Part shown: one piece after another, positions 1 through 13,500 of the stretch
Layout: each line of letters starts with the position of its first letter
Position numbering within the stretch: position 1 is the stretch's first letter
DNA from: Penelope pileata
Lineage: Eukaryota; Chordata; Aves; Galliformes; Cracidae
Length of the DNA: 64,000 nt
Assembly: GCA_013396635.1 (NCBI GenBank)
Contig: WBMW01002316.1
Span: 180,319-244,318 of the forward strand
Direction: 5' to 3'
The notes under the pieces: generated by a model
Databases searched by the model: none
The model's input: only the letters and a program-made list of their open reading frames with translations
Told to the model about the DNA's origin: nothing
Made by a program: the position numbers and the translations under genes

Positions 1-3000
1 GGCTGGAAAGACCCAGCGAAAGACTCGGGCAGAGCAAGTGTTTCTGAGCAGCCTGTGGGCAGTGAACAAAAGCACGGGAAATGCAGCAAAAGGGATGGGG
101 AGGAGGGGCCTGCAGACGCTGGGGAGAGGGGCAAAGGCAGGAAACAGCATGTTTTTCCCCCCCTGGTTGTCTCTCTGGCCCTCAGATGCAACTCGCTCAT
201 CTCCTTGGCTAAGCCCACATATTGATCTTTCTCTCAGGCTCTGGCCCTTCGTGCCTTCTCTGTTTGCAGAGCTATCTGCAGCATTCCAGCCTTCTCACTG
301 TTGCTCGAGGGCAGCAAACAGCTCAGATAAAATTGATCTGGCGGATACAAGGCAAGATGCAGTGGAGGAACCCAGGGCACAAGGCCATTCTCTGCCCTCA
401 CGTAAGCAAGCCAAGGGCTTGGCATTAGCTGGCTCACAAGAAGGGCTTTCCTAACAGGCAATGTTGCATGGCGACACTCACCAAATGCAAACTGGGGGGT
501 TATTATGGTCATCGTCATCACTGCTTTTACGTGATAGATTTGACAACCCCTAATCCCAGCTCTCCCCACAAGCCCTGCAGGCACTGGTAGGTTTTAAAGG
601 CTGTGCAAGTCATGCAGCCCATTCAGCCTCACCCGTGGGGAACCATGAGACCCTCTTAGCCATATTTATATCTGCAGGCTCATGGTTTTGTGCAAGTGCA
701 CAAGCATCCAAAAGAAGAATTGAGTTCTTGAGGTTTGTCAAGACCTCCATTAGGGATGCCTCAAAATTTACAAGGGCTGCTCAGAGCAAATACCCTCTTT
801 TCAGGGGACATGTTGTATACCCTCCATTTTTAATCACAAGTAGGGTCAAGTACATGGTGGTTATACTGAAGTAACTATCTGCAGCCCTGTCCCTCCTCCT
901 GGTCCCGGGTCCTGCAGAGCATGCTCTGAGGACTCCAGATCCCATCCCCAAGGTGTGTGGGAGTGCAGCTCCCTCTGTGTTGTGCTCAGAGGAGGCAGTG
1001 GGGGCTGTTGGAGGGGAAGAACCCCTGTGCATCCCATGGATCATCCTCCATCTCCTCGCAAACTGCCAAACCTGCCAGAACAGCATAAACCTACAAACTG
1101 ACAGACGTAAAATACAAAAACAAAGACCATCCTAGGTGATGGTAGCTTCAAGCATCATTAAGTGAGAGCTCGATTTCCAGCAGCTGTAGCCACTGTTTAC
1201 TCTCAGGGCCCGAATCAGCAAAGCCACCTGAGCAGCACTCAGCTGCTGGTGGGGCTGGTGGTGGAGCTAGTGGCTGGGATGAGGTCAGTGGGAGCACGGC
1301 TCTGTGCTGGCTGTCCTGGGCAAGTTCATTGGGCTGTCTCTCTTTTCTGAAAGGAATAAAGCACTTCTAAAGAAGTTGGTTGTATAGGAGTCCTCCCCTC
1401 ATATTTGTTCTCCATTATTTATACGTCTTTTTTTATGTACAGTAATAACTGTGTTTTCTATGGCAGCCCCTGTCAGAAGAAATCTGTTTTCTAAGGTGTT
1501 AGCAGGCAGTGGTTTTGACCTCTCCCAAGGGGAGGCCAGAGCAGTTTAAAAAGGGGCTTGGTGCACCCCATGGCAACCTCCAGCTACGGAGCATCTTTGG
1601 AGCCCTGCTTTGAAAATATAGGAGCATCACTACTTGGGGAATGGGGAGAGGTTAGGGCCATGCTTCCAGCTGATGTGGGAACTGATCCAGATCATTATGA
1701 ATGGAGACATAAGCGGCTGAGTATCATTTAATTGGCATACCAAACCAAAGTGCACTTTATCACATCAGCTCAAAAGCTTCATGTTCCCTAATTATGCACT
1801 GCCCCTGAGCATGCAGTTAGGGGATTTTGCTTGTCCATAACCTCCCAGGTGAGCATGTCAAATGCAGTCTGAAAGAGGTTGCCACTCCTTTCCAGAGAGG
1901 TGATGCCTGTGCAGGTGTGAGGACAGTGAAGAGTCAGGCAGTTCTGCAATACAACTCTCTTGGCTGATTGAAAAGAAGAGGAAGAGGAAAAGGACGAAGA
2001 AGAGGAATAAGAAGAGGAGGAAGAAGATGCGGAAAAAGAAAGAAGGAGAAGAAGAAAGAAGAAGAAAGAAGGAGAAGGAGAAAAAGAAGGAAGATAAAGA
2101 AGAAGAAAATGAAGAAAAACAATGACGTGAGGGAAGGAGGCCTATGTTGGCAGTCCTTGGGCGAGGCACTTTCCCTAGCCTAGTATTTCTGAAATTTCTC
2201 TCTGCTTCTGTGATGTTTCTGGTTGTATCTGTACACACGCCTCCATCAAAATAACAATTTCTTCTTTGTGTTTGCAGTCAGAGCTAGTAAAAATGCCCTG
2301 CTTACCCAGCTTGCTTCCTGAGCAGCCTCTCAATATGTATCTGCGTTTTCAGAGGTGGCTCCCATTGTTTCACCTATCTCACTCTCAAAGAGCAGCTTGA
2401 TTACATCTACCATGTGCTGTGAGGAGAAGGCAGCAGCCACACTGACCAACAGTTCAACAAGTCTCCACTTCATCCTGCCTTAACAGACTGCTCAGCTCAC
2501 TGCAAGTGTCCCTCAATATACTTCACATGTCCCGTTTCAGCACAGATAAGGGCTTGATGCTGCCAAGCCCATCAGCATAATTGCTTTGCAATATAAAGGG
2601 TTTGCCCTGCTGCAAACCAGGAAAACCCTCTGGAATCGGGTCCCAGGGCTGCAGGATGAGTCCAGGTTCCTGCAGAGCTCGAACCTCTGCTTGCAGCCAG
2701 GAGGGATGGTGCAAGCCACAGATCTGCTTGCTCTGCTGTGCACAGTGGCATGCCCAAAGGAGCAGAGCTCATGTAACTCACCACGGCAGAACGCTGTGAG
2801 TTTAAGCCATGCACTGCATCACCCCGCAGCGACACCAGTGTTACTTGGCGGCAACAGAGCTGCAGGCGAGTGGAGCAGTGAATCAGGCAGGCAGTGCTGG
2901 TGCCCTTCCTTGCACGTTACGTGGCGGTCTGCTCTTGGAATTGCAGCCAAAATACATTTGGGAAAAAGAAGCAGGTAGGATCGATACATTTCAAGAAACT

Positions 3001-6000
3001 GCTCCGCACTGAACCATATGGCATTTCCCAAATCGTCTGTGGCAAATCAGCTGGTGAGTAATACGGACTGTGATCTTCCTGCAGTCTTAGCAATGCAGTA
3101 GTCAAAAACTATGCTTAGTTTAATATTCTTTTTGAATCTATGTTTACCAGTGTTTATTAGTAGTCTGAAAGCAAACTAATGGCATGGGAGACATTACCTT
3201 TCAGATCCTGATGTGCCTTGGGCACGTGACTTGTGTTTTCTGTGATCCCACTGAAGGATCACGTGGTTGACACAGCAAAAGTCATCACATTTCACCTGGG
3301 TGCAGCTCCGGGGGCTGCCAAGTGCCTTCATTCCCCACATCCTTCACTTGGATGCTGTCAGAGATGCTCTGACTGTTTCAGGAGGTCCCACTTCTGCAGT
3401 GTCTAGGAGGAAGAGCCTGATTTCTCAGACTTAAGTGGAAATCCTTGGGCTGGCAGGTACTTGTTTAGCTAGCAAAGATCTGAAAAACCTGAACACGTCA
3501 GTTCCAGGGCTCAAGTGAATGTGAGAAAAGCTAGAATAAGGATAATAGAAGGGTAAAGAGATACTTGAAGCATTTAAAATCCCAAGTGAAGACATGATGA
3601 GGAAAAAGGAGGCTTTATATCTTTGCAGTTAAGGGGAATTCAGCGATGTGTGTGGGAGCTTCCTTCCCCATGTCACGGGTCAGCTTTGCACACTTTGGCA
3701 CAGCTTTGCACACATGCCAATGGCTGGGACCAAAGGTGGGCTCTGAGCTGCTCTGGAAGGAGACCCGGGCACACCAGGCAGGAACGGAGCCTCGCCAACC
3801 TCGGAGGCTGCACAGCATGGAGACTGACCCTGTGCAGCGCTGGTGCTGCTGTGTGCCCAGCACAGGATCCGAGCTGTATTTTCACATGGCACAGGAAGCG
3901 CTGTGTTTGGTTCCCAGGTGCCTGATGGGTCTTTGTGGAGGGAAATCAATGCCATTAATAGCGGAACACTGCTCGGTTTCTCACTGCCTCTCAGCACCGA
4001 TCAATCCCAGCCGGCTGCCACCGTCACATCCGCCATCCAGATGGCAGCATTTAGTGCCTACATTTTATAAGCTTTTGTATGTAAGAGAGGAGAACGGGCT
4101 CTTTCCAGCTGTAAATAGCATATCCGCCTCGTAGGATCCACACACCCACGTTGTGCTCCTGCAATGGGGAGCATGGGACTGGGGCAGGAACTGGGAGCTG
4201 CTTCCCTGCAGATTGGATGGTGTTGGTCTCTCATCCCTGACCCAACAAACCATGGTCACTGGTCTGTAGTATGCACCCACTCAGCAGGGCAGCAAGAAAT
4301 AGGGGCATGTCATCTCTCTAGCAGAAAGCCCAAGGAATGACAAACACACATCTCCCAGAAAAGAACCACATAATTCCCTCTCTTATGATGCCTTTTCCTG
4401 GGCTGTCTTCAGAGCATCACTCCAGCACTCCTTCGTTTCTTCTGTCACATGGGAAAATGTGTGACTGAGCACTGATAGATGCAGTCCTGCATTTACAAAG
4501 GGGATTATGCCTCTTCTTACCTTGAGATCGGTGTTCTTAAAGCAACAGATCTGAGAATCGTGCAACTTGAAGCATGAGTACATTGAGTTTGGAAGGAGGA
4601 GGGTGTTAAATGTTCAGTTTCGTGATTTTTTACCTTAGATAAGAGTCCTAAAAACTCAAAAACCTCAGTTGTGTCATTGCCTCCTTTTGGTTCCAATCAT
4701 AAGGTTTTAGGTGAGACTCACTATGGAAGCTTGAAAACTCAGACAGAAACATTGACATTGGGCAGATCCAGGCATAGTAACTGCAATTCTTCACCTACTG
4801 AAAACTCGGGAAAGCTTTCCCACCTTTTAGAAAGCTACATAATCCAAACACAACCACACTCATTCACGGGTACAGATTAACAGATGGTTGTACCTGCTGC
4901 CCTTATGAGGTTTCTGAAACTTCCTTTGGTAGCCGTCGTCTTTGAAAGACATTATTCATGCAAATAAAGGAACATAATAACAAATAGTAATATTTCTGAT
5001 ACTTTCTCTCTTTATCCTAATGTGATGAAAATTAGCTGGCATTTGTGTAGTCATCAAAGGGCTTTACGGAACTTAAATTATTTTGTGTTAACTTTCATAA
5101 TCTGAAACTACAAAACTTCTTCTATTATAAAAGAGGAAATCTTCCTTTTTCAAAAAATCACTTTAAAAGACATCTTTCCAGTGTAGAGATAGGTCCTATT
5201 CTTTTTAAACTGAAAGCTTGTGGTATACTTTTTAAGATTTTTGCATCCGTGCTGTAAATTAACACCGATGTTATAGCTTCCATGTGTTCTTTTGGATGCT
5301 GCCTGCATCCTCGTGGACAAGAAGCCTAAAACTTCGCCATCTTCTCTTATGAACATCACCTTTCATTGCTTTTGTGCTTGTGGCTATTAACACAAAAATT
5401 TCATCAATGATATTTACGTGTCATTTTGCCAGGTGCTGTTTGGACAGATAATAAGAGCCATGCCCTGCCCATGTGCACAGATAATCAAGATTACTCAGTA
5501 AATATAACTCTCCTAAAGACTGTGCAAACAGTTCATGTTCCACGTTGCACTTCCCTCGTTCTTCACTGCTCTTTTCTGGATTCATTGTTCATTTTAAAGC
5601 CTTTCTGTGCTACTGTGACTGTCGCCACGTTTCCCCACCTTTCTTCACCGTTGACTATCATGTCAAATGAATCGTTGCACACAAAGCAAATCCCAGCCTG
5701 ATAAGAAGCGATAACACGGTAAGCAGGTTTTGTGCCTCTTTCATAGGTTGCTTGATTCAGCTGATATAGCCTTACGTTGGGATTGGCTCTGTTTCCCTTG
5801 GTTATAACGTCTCTCTGGTGCTCTGTCAACTTCACAGGCCTGAACAGTGAGAAGGCAGTGGTAATAAAGCCAGACAGCTGTCTTCCTTAATGCCAAACTC
5901 AAACTTCTTTGAGAAGGCACCAACACATGTTGAAAATAAGAGCACATCTAGTGGAATGCTTTATCTATAGCACAGGAATATATTCGTTAGAAATGCACCA

Positions 6001-9000
6001 AGTCAGAGCTTTCCAGCTGAGATAACCTTTTCAGCAGAGCAGGAAAGGCCACATGACCTTTATGCAATCTCACCATGCCGCTCCTAAAACATCCCCTGTT
6101 GACAGAGTCAGAATAAGTTTTTGCTAACGTGCCCCAGCCCCGAGGGGGTCCTGGGGAGGTTCGAGCTCCAGGCTGCAAGCCTCTACAGGCAATCATCCCG
6201 TGTTGGAGCTGGCTGGATCACCTGGGAGTGCCAGCTGTGATGGCAGACACTTATCTAAGTCTGGAACTGGGCTGAAGTCACTCTGCCTTCACCAAACAGC
6301 AAATATTTTCCCCTCTGTACTGACCCAAGTTGCTCTAAATTCTTAGTGAGAAGTTACTCTGGGTTCCAGCTCCAGCCCCATTTGACCTACTGCTCAGCTA
6401 CTCCATTTAATAGGAGCTAACATCACCATGGTTTCTTCCTGGCATAGGATGATCAGTGCAAAAAAAAAAGCCCAACCTCTATCATTCTGCCATCAGCAAT
6501 GATTCATACTCTTGGGCTCAGCCCAACTCCTAGCACAGCTCCACAGACCACAGCCCTCACCTGAGAGCAGCCTGCAGCCAGGGCTTCTTTGTCCATGGTC
6601 CATCTCCCAGTGGATCACAGTCAGAGGAGGCCTCCAAGATAACCTTGGCTGGTTCAGAACAGTTTGGATTAGTACTGTTGAACCTGGAAATAACCGTGGA
6701 GTTAGCTGAGGGCATGAATCACTGTTGCAATAGCTCTGCACCTGACTGCTATCAAGAAGGGGATGTGTCCCCAGCCCAAGATAGGCCAGATACAGCAGCT
6801 GAGGCCATTGAAGATGAAGGAGCATTACTGTGCTGTCTTTTCATGTGTGGTTGATGTATAACATTCTTTACTCATGCAATGTCAGCTTAAATGACTTCAG
6901 ATAGCATCTAGCCAGCTCACAGGGCGGGGCTGCCGCAGGCGCTTTCTGGGAAGAGAACCGTGTCTTTGCCATCGTGTCCTCTGAAGGCTAAAAGCACCAT
7001 GATCAACCCTCTCGAGCTAAAGGCAGTAGAGATCTCCTGTGGCAGGAAGCAGAGCAAGGAATTATCGTGTTCTAAGAAGGGGCACTGGGCACTGACTGCA
7101 TGGGATGACTGATCTCCCACATCTCCCTGAAAGCTGGACCTGTCCTGAGGATCTTCCCCAGCACTTCTCTGTCAGCTTTTGCATGAGCAGAGTGCTCTGA
7201 TGGGGCTTCAGTGAAACCACGGCAAGCCTCCCTGTTGCACTGCTCTGCCCATCTGTCCCAGCGCACGTCTCAGACACCGGGATCTCTCAGACCCCAGCAT
7301 TAGAGAAACTGTGCAAGGGGGCTGTGTTACTCACGTGTCCTCCAGCACCTACCCTCCTCCCTCAGCCAGCCTCATGCACACAGCCCAGCCATCAGACACA
7401 GCTATCTGTGAGGAATGACGGTCTGCAGGTTGAGGCGCAGAGTGGGGACTTAAGAGATGAAAGTGCAGTCGCTGGCTCTGCTGCAGACTCTCTGACACTT
7501 TGGGCAGGTCCTTTACAGCCACATTTGTAACTCCTTTGAGTGTGAGATGCATGAGAGTGGGGGGTGAGCTGCACACCTACCCGGTGTAGCTGCAAGACTC
7601 CTTGCAGTGCCTGCAGGGAGAACGATGTAATGGCATCTCCAGCAGGCTGTCTGAAGGATCTCAGTAGATTCTAGATGCTTTAGATGCATCTTATTTAGGC
7701 ACCTTCAGTAAGAAGTCTGAAGAAGCCGTAACTTCTTGCCATGGTGGTGATTAATGCTCTGCTTAACCCCTCCCAGAGCCACGTCCTCCCCAGGCTTTGT
7801 AGGAAGGAGATTCCCAGAGATGTTCTGAACGTTGGTTTAATGGGATGCCCACAGCAGACAGCATGAAGCCCCGCTTGTTGGTCCGTCTTTGTCCACTCCA
7901 AAACCAAAATATTCTGTGGGGCACCCACATGGGGAGCCATGGTGGGGACATGTCGGGTGCCGACGTTGGAGCTGGTGGCCTTTGTGTTTGTGTGGGTGGG
8001 GATCGGTAGCAGGTGTCAGCACAGCGTGATCGAAGAGCTTTCGCCCAAGGAAGAATTAATAATGTCTGCTGCTTTCTTTCACACTTCTGGAAGGCTCACG
8101 ATTGAACACTGATTGATGGCCATGACTGATGACATGAGCAAACCCTTGTTGGCGCCGTCTCGAAGGCAAGTGCCTATTAATGAAACAAAAAGGCAAGGAG
8201 GAAGGTGTCTCGTGGGGCTTGCAGCTCCCCTATCAGTGCTGGAAAGTCAGAGTGAGTGCCTTGTTTAGGGGGGTATATTTGCTGACAAAAGTCTGTGCAA
8301 ACAAGGACCTTGCGAGAACGTACAGGGAACAGCTGCTCTGTATCTGGGAAAGGTAAATGCAGTTTGCTGAACAAACTCACTCTAATTCAGGCAAATAGTG
8401 TTACAAGCACTGTAGCTGAAAAGAAAACATGTTTACTGGGATGTTAACATGGCTCATATCAAGTGCAAGGAAATGGGGAAAATGCCTGTGTCTGTGGGAT
8501 TGCTGCCTGAAGCAAATAATTCCTGCCAAGAATACGCTTTTGCACGAAGCGTCTTGCCTTGGGCTAACATCCTCGGTACCTGGGATGGAAAGGTGCTCAG
8601 CACTTGCCCAAATGTGACCCAGCAGACCCAGTCCAAGCACCAGGCCAGTGCTTGTGTTTGCAAAAAACACTTTTTGCTGTGGCTGCTCATTCTGAGTTGC
8701 TCCAAGGGCTGTGTTGTGGAGATGCGAGGTGCAGAGCACCTCCTGGAAGTCAGCGCCTGTTGAGAGCATCCCCCAGCTGAGCATGCTGAGTCACTGGCCA
8801 GCCAAGGTTAGATCCCACTTCAAAGTCAAAGCCAATGCCCTCAGCACCCTGAGGGCAGAGGGGTCGTAAGGAGGACAGACAGAGCTGCAAAATTTGGGGA
8901 GTGAGCCCCACTCCCTGGAAGCAGCCTCAGGCCATGCTCGCCAGATGCACATCTTACCTGCTGCTGTCCCCCACATCAGCTGTTCCAATAAAGGGTTTTG

Positions 9001-9774
9001 TCTCAACGCCAATGATGCTGAGATCGCAGGGTGGGAATTTTTGAAGTAAGGCAGCAGGAACAAGGCTGCCCATGACCTCAGGGGGGCACAGCATGACATG
9101 GGAGATGCCTATGCTCTCCCTTAGCTCAGTGTCATGAGTGCCACGCATGTGAGTGATCACACTGAGTTGCTATATAGTAATAATAATTTCAAAAGGGTTT
9201 TTATTCATTACAGCACATGTATCCAGCTCATGCATTTCTGCAGACCCTCTCCTGCCCTCAGCACCATGCAGGGCAGCTCGGGACAGGACGGTCACCTGCG
9301 GTCCCTGGCCCTGGCCAGGAACACTTGCTCCAGCCATGTAGCAGCAGCTGCCATGCTCTGTTGGTTTTCCTAGGCCTGTCCCCATGCTGGGATGTGGCTA
9401 TGGAGCAGGTTTCTGCTTTACAGCCAGCTGCTTGGAGGCCAGGCTGTGCACCTCTCATTGAAGCAAAGAGCAGTTAAATGGCCTCTTACACAGTGGCTGG
9501 GCCGGGCAGCAGCAGGAAGGCACCAGCCAGGGCAGATCAGAGCCCTGTGAACTGTGGGATTTCCCTGTGGCTGGTTCAGCTGCTGCAGGATCTAAATGCT
9601 GTTATTCTTTTTAAATATATATCTTTTCAGTAAGTACCCACACAAGCTGTAGTGGAGAAATGCAACAGTGGAGGGGGCTTCAGCTGCAGCCAGCAGGGTG
9701 AGAAACCCTTCTGTTTGGTTGACACGCCAAAAACCAACCCAACCACACAAAAAACCACCTAGAAACATCAGCGA
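1..9774. other. Intergenic, no gene recognised
   Basis: Apart from the polypurine tract at 1970-2112 I see no exon chain, RNA gene or clear transposon. Open frames up to about 160 codons occur in several overlapping frames and lack homology I recognise. Confidence 0.6.
1970..2112. repeat. Polypurine GAA/GGA-rich tract
   Basis: About 140 bp almost purely A and G on the plus strand, rich in GAAGAAG and GGAGAA motifs. Frames through it give Lys/Glu/Arg-rich or Phe/Ser/Leu-rich chance peptides. Confidence 0.9.
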
Positions 9775-10595
9775 TGTTCGTTGATGCGTTTGCTGTAATC
9801 AGGGATGGCCGCACCTCGCGCTGCCCTACGCAGCGAGATCCAGTGCCAGCCGCTGGCACGGGGCAGTCACCCCAGGATGAGCAGAGCAGGGCATGGCCAT
9901 GGCTATCACCCGGCAGCACAGGGGGACAACAGGAATTCGTTGCAGACTCATGGGGATGAGGTTTTGCATGGGGAATTTTGTGTTTTTCAGTGTTTTATGG
10001 AAAGGCCACGCAGCCACCGTTAGCTAGCTCGGTGCTTATAAATAATGAAGGTGGGTAGCACTGAGCTGCTTTCAGCTCAGTTAGAGAAAAAACAAATAGT
10101 TTAGAGGAGAAATAAAATAATTTAGAGGAAAAATAAAATAATGATAATAAATAATAATAAAAAACCTGGCAGTTTCATTTCCTCACGAAACACGCTGGCA
10201 GAGGAGCGATGTGGGGCTGGTGGTCTCCCAGTGGCTCGGCAGCTCCCCACGGGCCCTGGGGGGACATCCCGCAGGGCTCGTCCGACCGCAGCACCCACTG
10301 GCAGCAGGGCCACGGCCCTCGTGTCCATGGGCGTCGTGTGTGGGTGCCACCTGCTGTCCCCACACAGTGCCACAGCTTACGGCCGCTCGCCTTCCGCTCA
10401 AAGAGAGCTGGAAAACAGCTCCAGAAGTGCCATTTTCAGGCTTTTCGTGGACAACATCTCCCTCAACCGACGGCTCCGTGGCACAGCACTCGCTGCCGCC
10501 GCTCAGGCTTTTCGCAGCAATCTTCAACCTCACCACACGCTTTTATGGCTCTGGATAACACCGTGCCCATAAAACGATCCCTGAGCCTCACGGCT
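9775..10595. promoter_or_regulatory. Orphan CpG-rich patch in gene-free DNA
   Basis: From 10181 to 10520 I count about 26 CpG dinucleotides in 340 bp of roughly 60% GC sequence, close to the number expected without CpG depletion. A smaller CpG cluster lies at 9777-9870. The two are split by an AT-rich A-tract segment (10080-10165). The surrounding DNA is CpG-poor and no gene is recognisable. Such orphan islands often mark promoters of unannotated non-coding transcripts or enhancers. Overlapping open frames here look like the side effect of high GC. Confidence 0.45.
10083..10166. repeat. A/T-rich repeat within the CpG-rich patch
   Basis: Two near-identical units (TTTAGAGGAGAAATAAAATAA and a variant with AAAA) followed by AATAAT repeats and an A-run. 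It splits the CpG-rich patch in two. Confidence 0.75.
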
Positions 10596-10599
10596 GTTG

Positions 10600-13500
10600 T
10601 AGCTGCTTGTTTACCTGTCCCAAGGTGAAAGCTGATCAGCTCTTTTACAGCCGTATAAAGAGTGTGTGTGCTGTGTCAGGAGCACTCTCCAGTTCTTGAC
10701 AAGAGGCCAAGAATGGGCTTCAAATGGAGCGGTGCAGGAAATCTTTAAACACGAGGGGAGGTTTATTCCTCTGCAATTAGGACTAGGCCTTGGATCTGCT
10801 TCTTTCATTGAAAATTCACAACCAGATTGGAGCAACTGAATGCATGGGACACAACCAGCGATGTTCTCTTTGCAGGAAAATTGCCATTGACCCTTGGATT
10901 TCTTTTAAAATGAGAAAATAATGATCATTCCTCTAATGTTTTTTATTTTGCAGAGTAGAAACTAATATTAACCAAACAAATGTGCTTAACTTCTAAAAAC
11001 AATGACAAAATAGCAACACAAAGACACTACAGAATAGTAATTAAGAAATAGTAAGCAAAGAGGAAGTAGCTGGGCCCCTTCCCAAAGCAAGGAGCTCCAG
11101 GCTGGTGGCTCCTGGCATCATGCAGTGTCGTAGTCCCGTAGTCAAGCTTCAGGTGATAGATCCATCCCCACCAAGCAGTCTTTGCTCCAAGTTCTTAATC
11201 CATGAAGCTGCAAGAAAAGAATAAATATAATACACTTTCCTAAAGGCTCAAAGTAACAGTAGGAGAGTGGGGCAGGAGGAGTTCTGGTGGCAGACCAGGA
11301 AGATCACTGTGCCCGGCAGTGATGGGGACTGACAAGAGGGCGGCTGCTGGGAGAGCTGGTCAGTGAAGACAGCTTTGGGATCAGCCCCAAGCACAGATGT
11401 GGATGGACTCTGCAATACCACGTCTTTTTCAGTGTTGGACCTTTCCAAATGATGAGCACCCAAGGGTGTGAGTTCCCATTTGGTACAGCTGAGCACCACA
11501 CGTAGCAGCTGTTCCAGCCTCCAGGCCACCAGTTCTTGCCCTGCAATGCCCCCGTCCTCCTGAGTACTGGCTGAGTGTCTGCAAGTACAGACCCACGTTG
11601 ATGCAACCTGCTATCTGCCTTGGGCACCGAGGGAATTCTCTTAAAACCGGCCCTTGAGGAATAGCACAAGCTGAATGCTGCCATCCCAAAGTCTCGCCTT
11701 GCAGATGTGCTGCACTGGATCCTGTTTTCAACAAGCTGCCTGATCGTTTCTCATAGAGCATCCAGCGAGATGCTTTTCAGATGCCCACAGAGATTAAACA
11801 CTGCTTTTCCCCTGTGAAAAAAAGCTGGCATGGCCATATTTTTAGCACATCCATGTTCTTTTTTGTTTCTGCTCTACACCCGATTCCCTGGTTTCCCTTG
11901 TTCAGCCCGTCATAATTTCATCTGCGGTTTTGCATGTCAGCAGGTGCGACCTCATGGGCCTGCAGTTCCCCAATCTCCCCTACCCCTTCTGAGTACCCCT
12001 GCCTCAGCCTTCCTTCGTTCTGTCTTCTGCAGATTCAGCAGTCTCCACTGCTGTCGCTACACCCAGTTGTTTTGCCTTTATGAGTTCTGTCACGTTATTT
12101 TTTTCTAACCTAAATATCTCCAGATTGCTTCCATCTGATCCCCAGGAAAGCTTCCCTATGCTCCACAGCAGAGTGTTAGTTCATCTATAATCACTGCTCC
12201 CTCAGAGTCAACAGCCAGTCCTCTAAATTGGAATACTGTGAGCAAGCGTAGCGTATTCTACATGTGATACAAATGAGTAATGTTATGTCTCATCTTGTGG
12301 AATATAAAATAAACTCCTTCAGGAGATATAAGAATGGCAATCATGCAGAAAATGATTTTTTTCAGACTGTTGATCATGCAGAAGAAGAGTGTTCAGTGGC
12401 TTTGATGTCTCACCTCAAATGCAAGACTTGCTGAACTTGGACACGGCTTATTTGTGCAATGTCCTATAAGGAAGGCTCCTGCATTTTAAGATCTGTACTA
12501 TTTTTTTTACAGTAATGTTTACCTTATATGTCCTTTGGCAAAACTCTTGCTTCTCCTATTAGATGTTCTGCTCACCCATCCCCAGGTGACATCTTCTCGC
12601 CCAGAGACAATTTAATGGTGCCTTAAAATCATTGCTTTTAAAGTCCTTTGAAATTTACAGCTGTATAAATGTCAGTGATATTCTGTAAAACACCAGCTGT
12701 GTGAAAATCTTGGACATCTGCCTGGATACTATTAGGAATTTGGATAAAAATGCAATGTGACTGGTTGGGATAGGAAAGAGATTAAGGCAAGTCATTTTGA
12801 GGGATAGATAGTTCCTAATAATTGTGCTCTGCGTGATGGAATATTGTTTACTCTGATTTTGCTTTGTCCAGTCCTTTTAAGCATTTTCCATTCCTGCAGA
12901 GGAAGAGACTCTCTGTGCTCCGGGCTCTGCACAGGGGTGCATGCAGGGATACTGCATCTGCCTTTGGCTCAGCTTTTGGGTAGTCCAGATGCCACGAGAT
13001 GGAGCCAGCGGCCAGGAAACGAGGGCAGGACCGGGCTGGGGAGATGAACACGCTTCTGCGTGTTTTCTGCGCCTTCTGGGGTCTCCTTGCAGGGCTGGAG
13101 CAGCACCCCCCGGCCATCCTCCCCACCGGACCTCTATGTTCTGTTTATAGAAAGGGACTTTCATTAAAAACTCTTCTAACTGCTCTCAAAATATTTCACG
13201 TTTCTGCACTGCACTTCAATCGCTGCACTCAGGATCCAGATAAGGATGCTGCAGGGCAGTTGGCATTCCCTCAAAAATTTAGCTTTTATAAAAAGACAAG
13301 CACCTCTGTTGTTTTCTCTAGTTCCTAGCAACTGTTAAAAATCAAGTTATGTGGAAAAATGTAATGATCTCTGTGTCTTAATTCTTCATGCCTCATTTCT
13401 TTTGGATTGACGTTTGGCTGTGACTATTTTTATTACTTAGTCATCACAAAATGAAGCCAAAATCCAATGTTCCTTTTAAGAAATCAGTTGTTCCGAGTTC

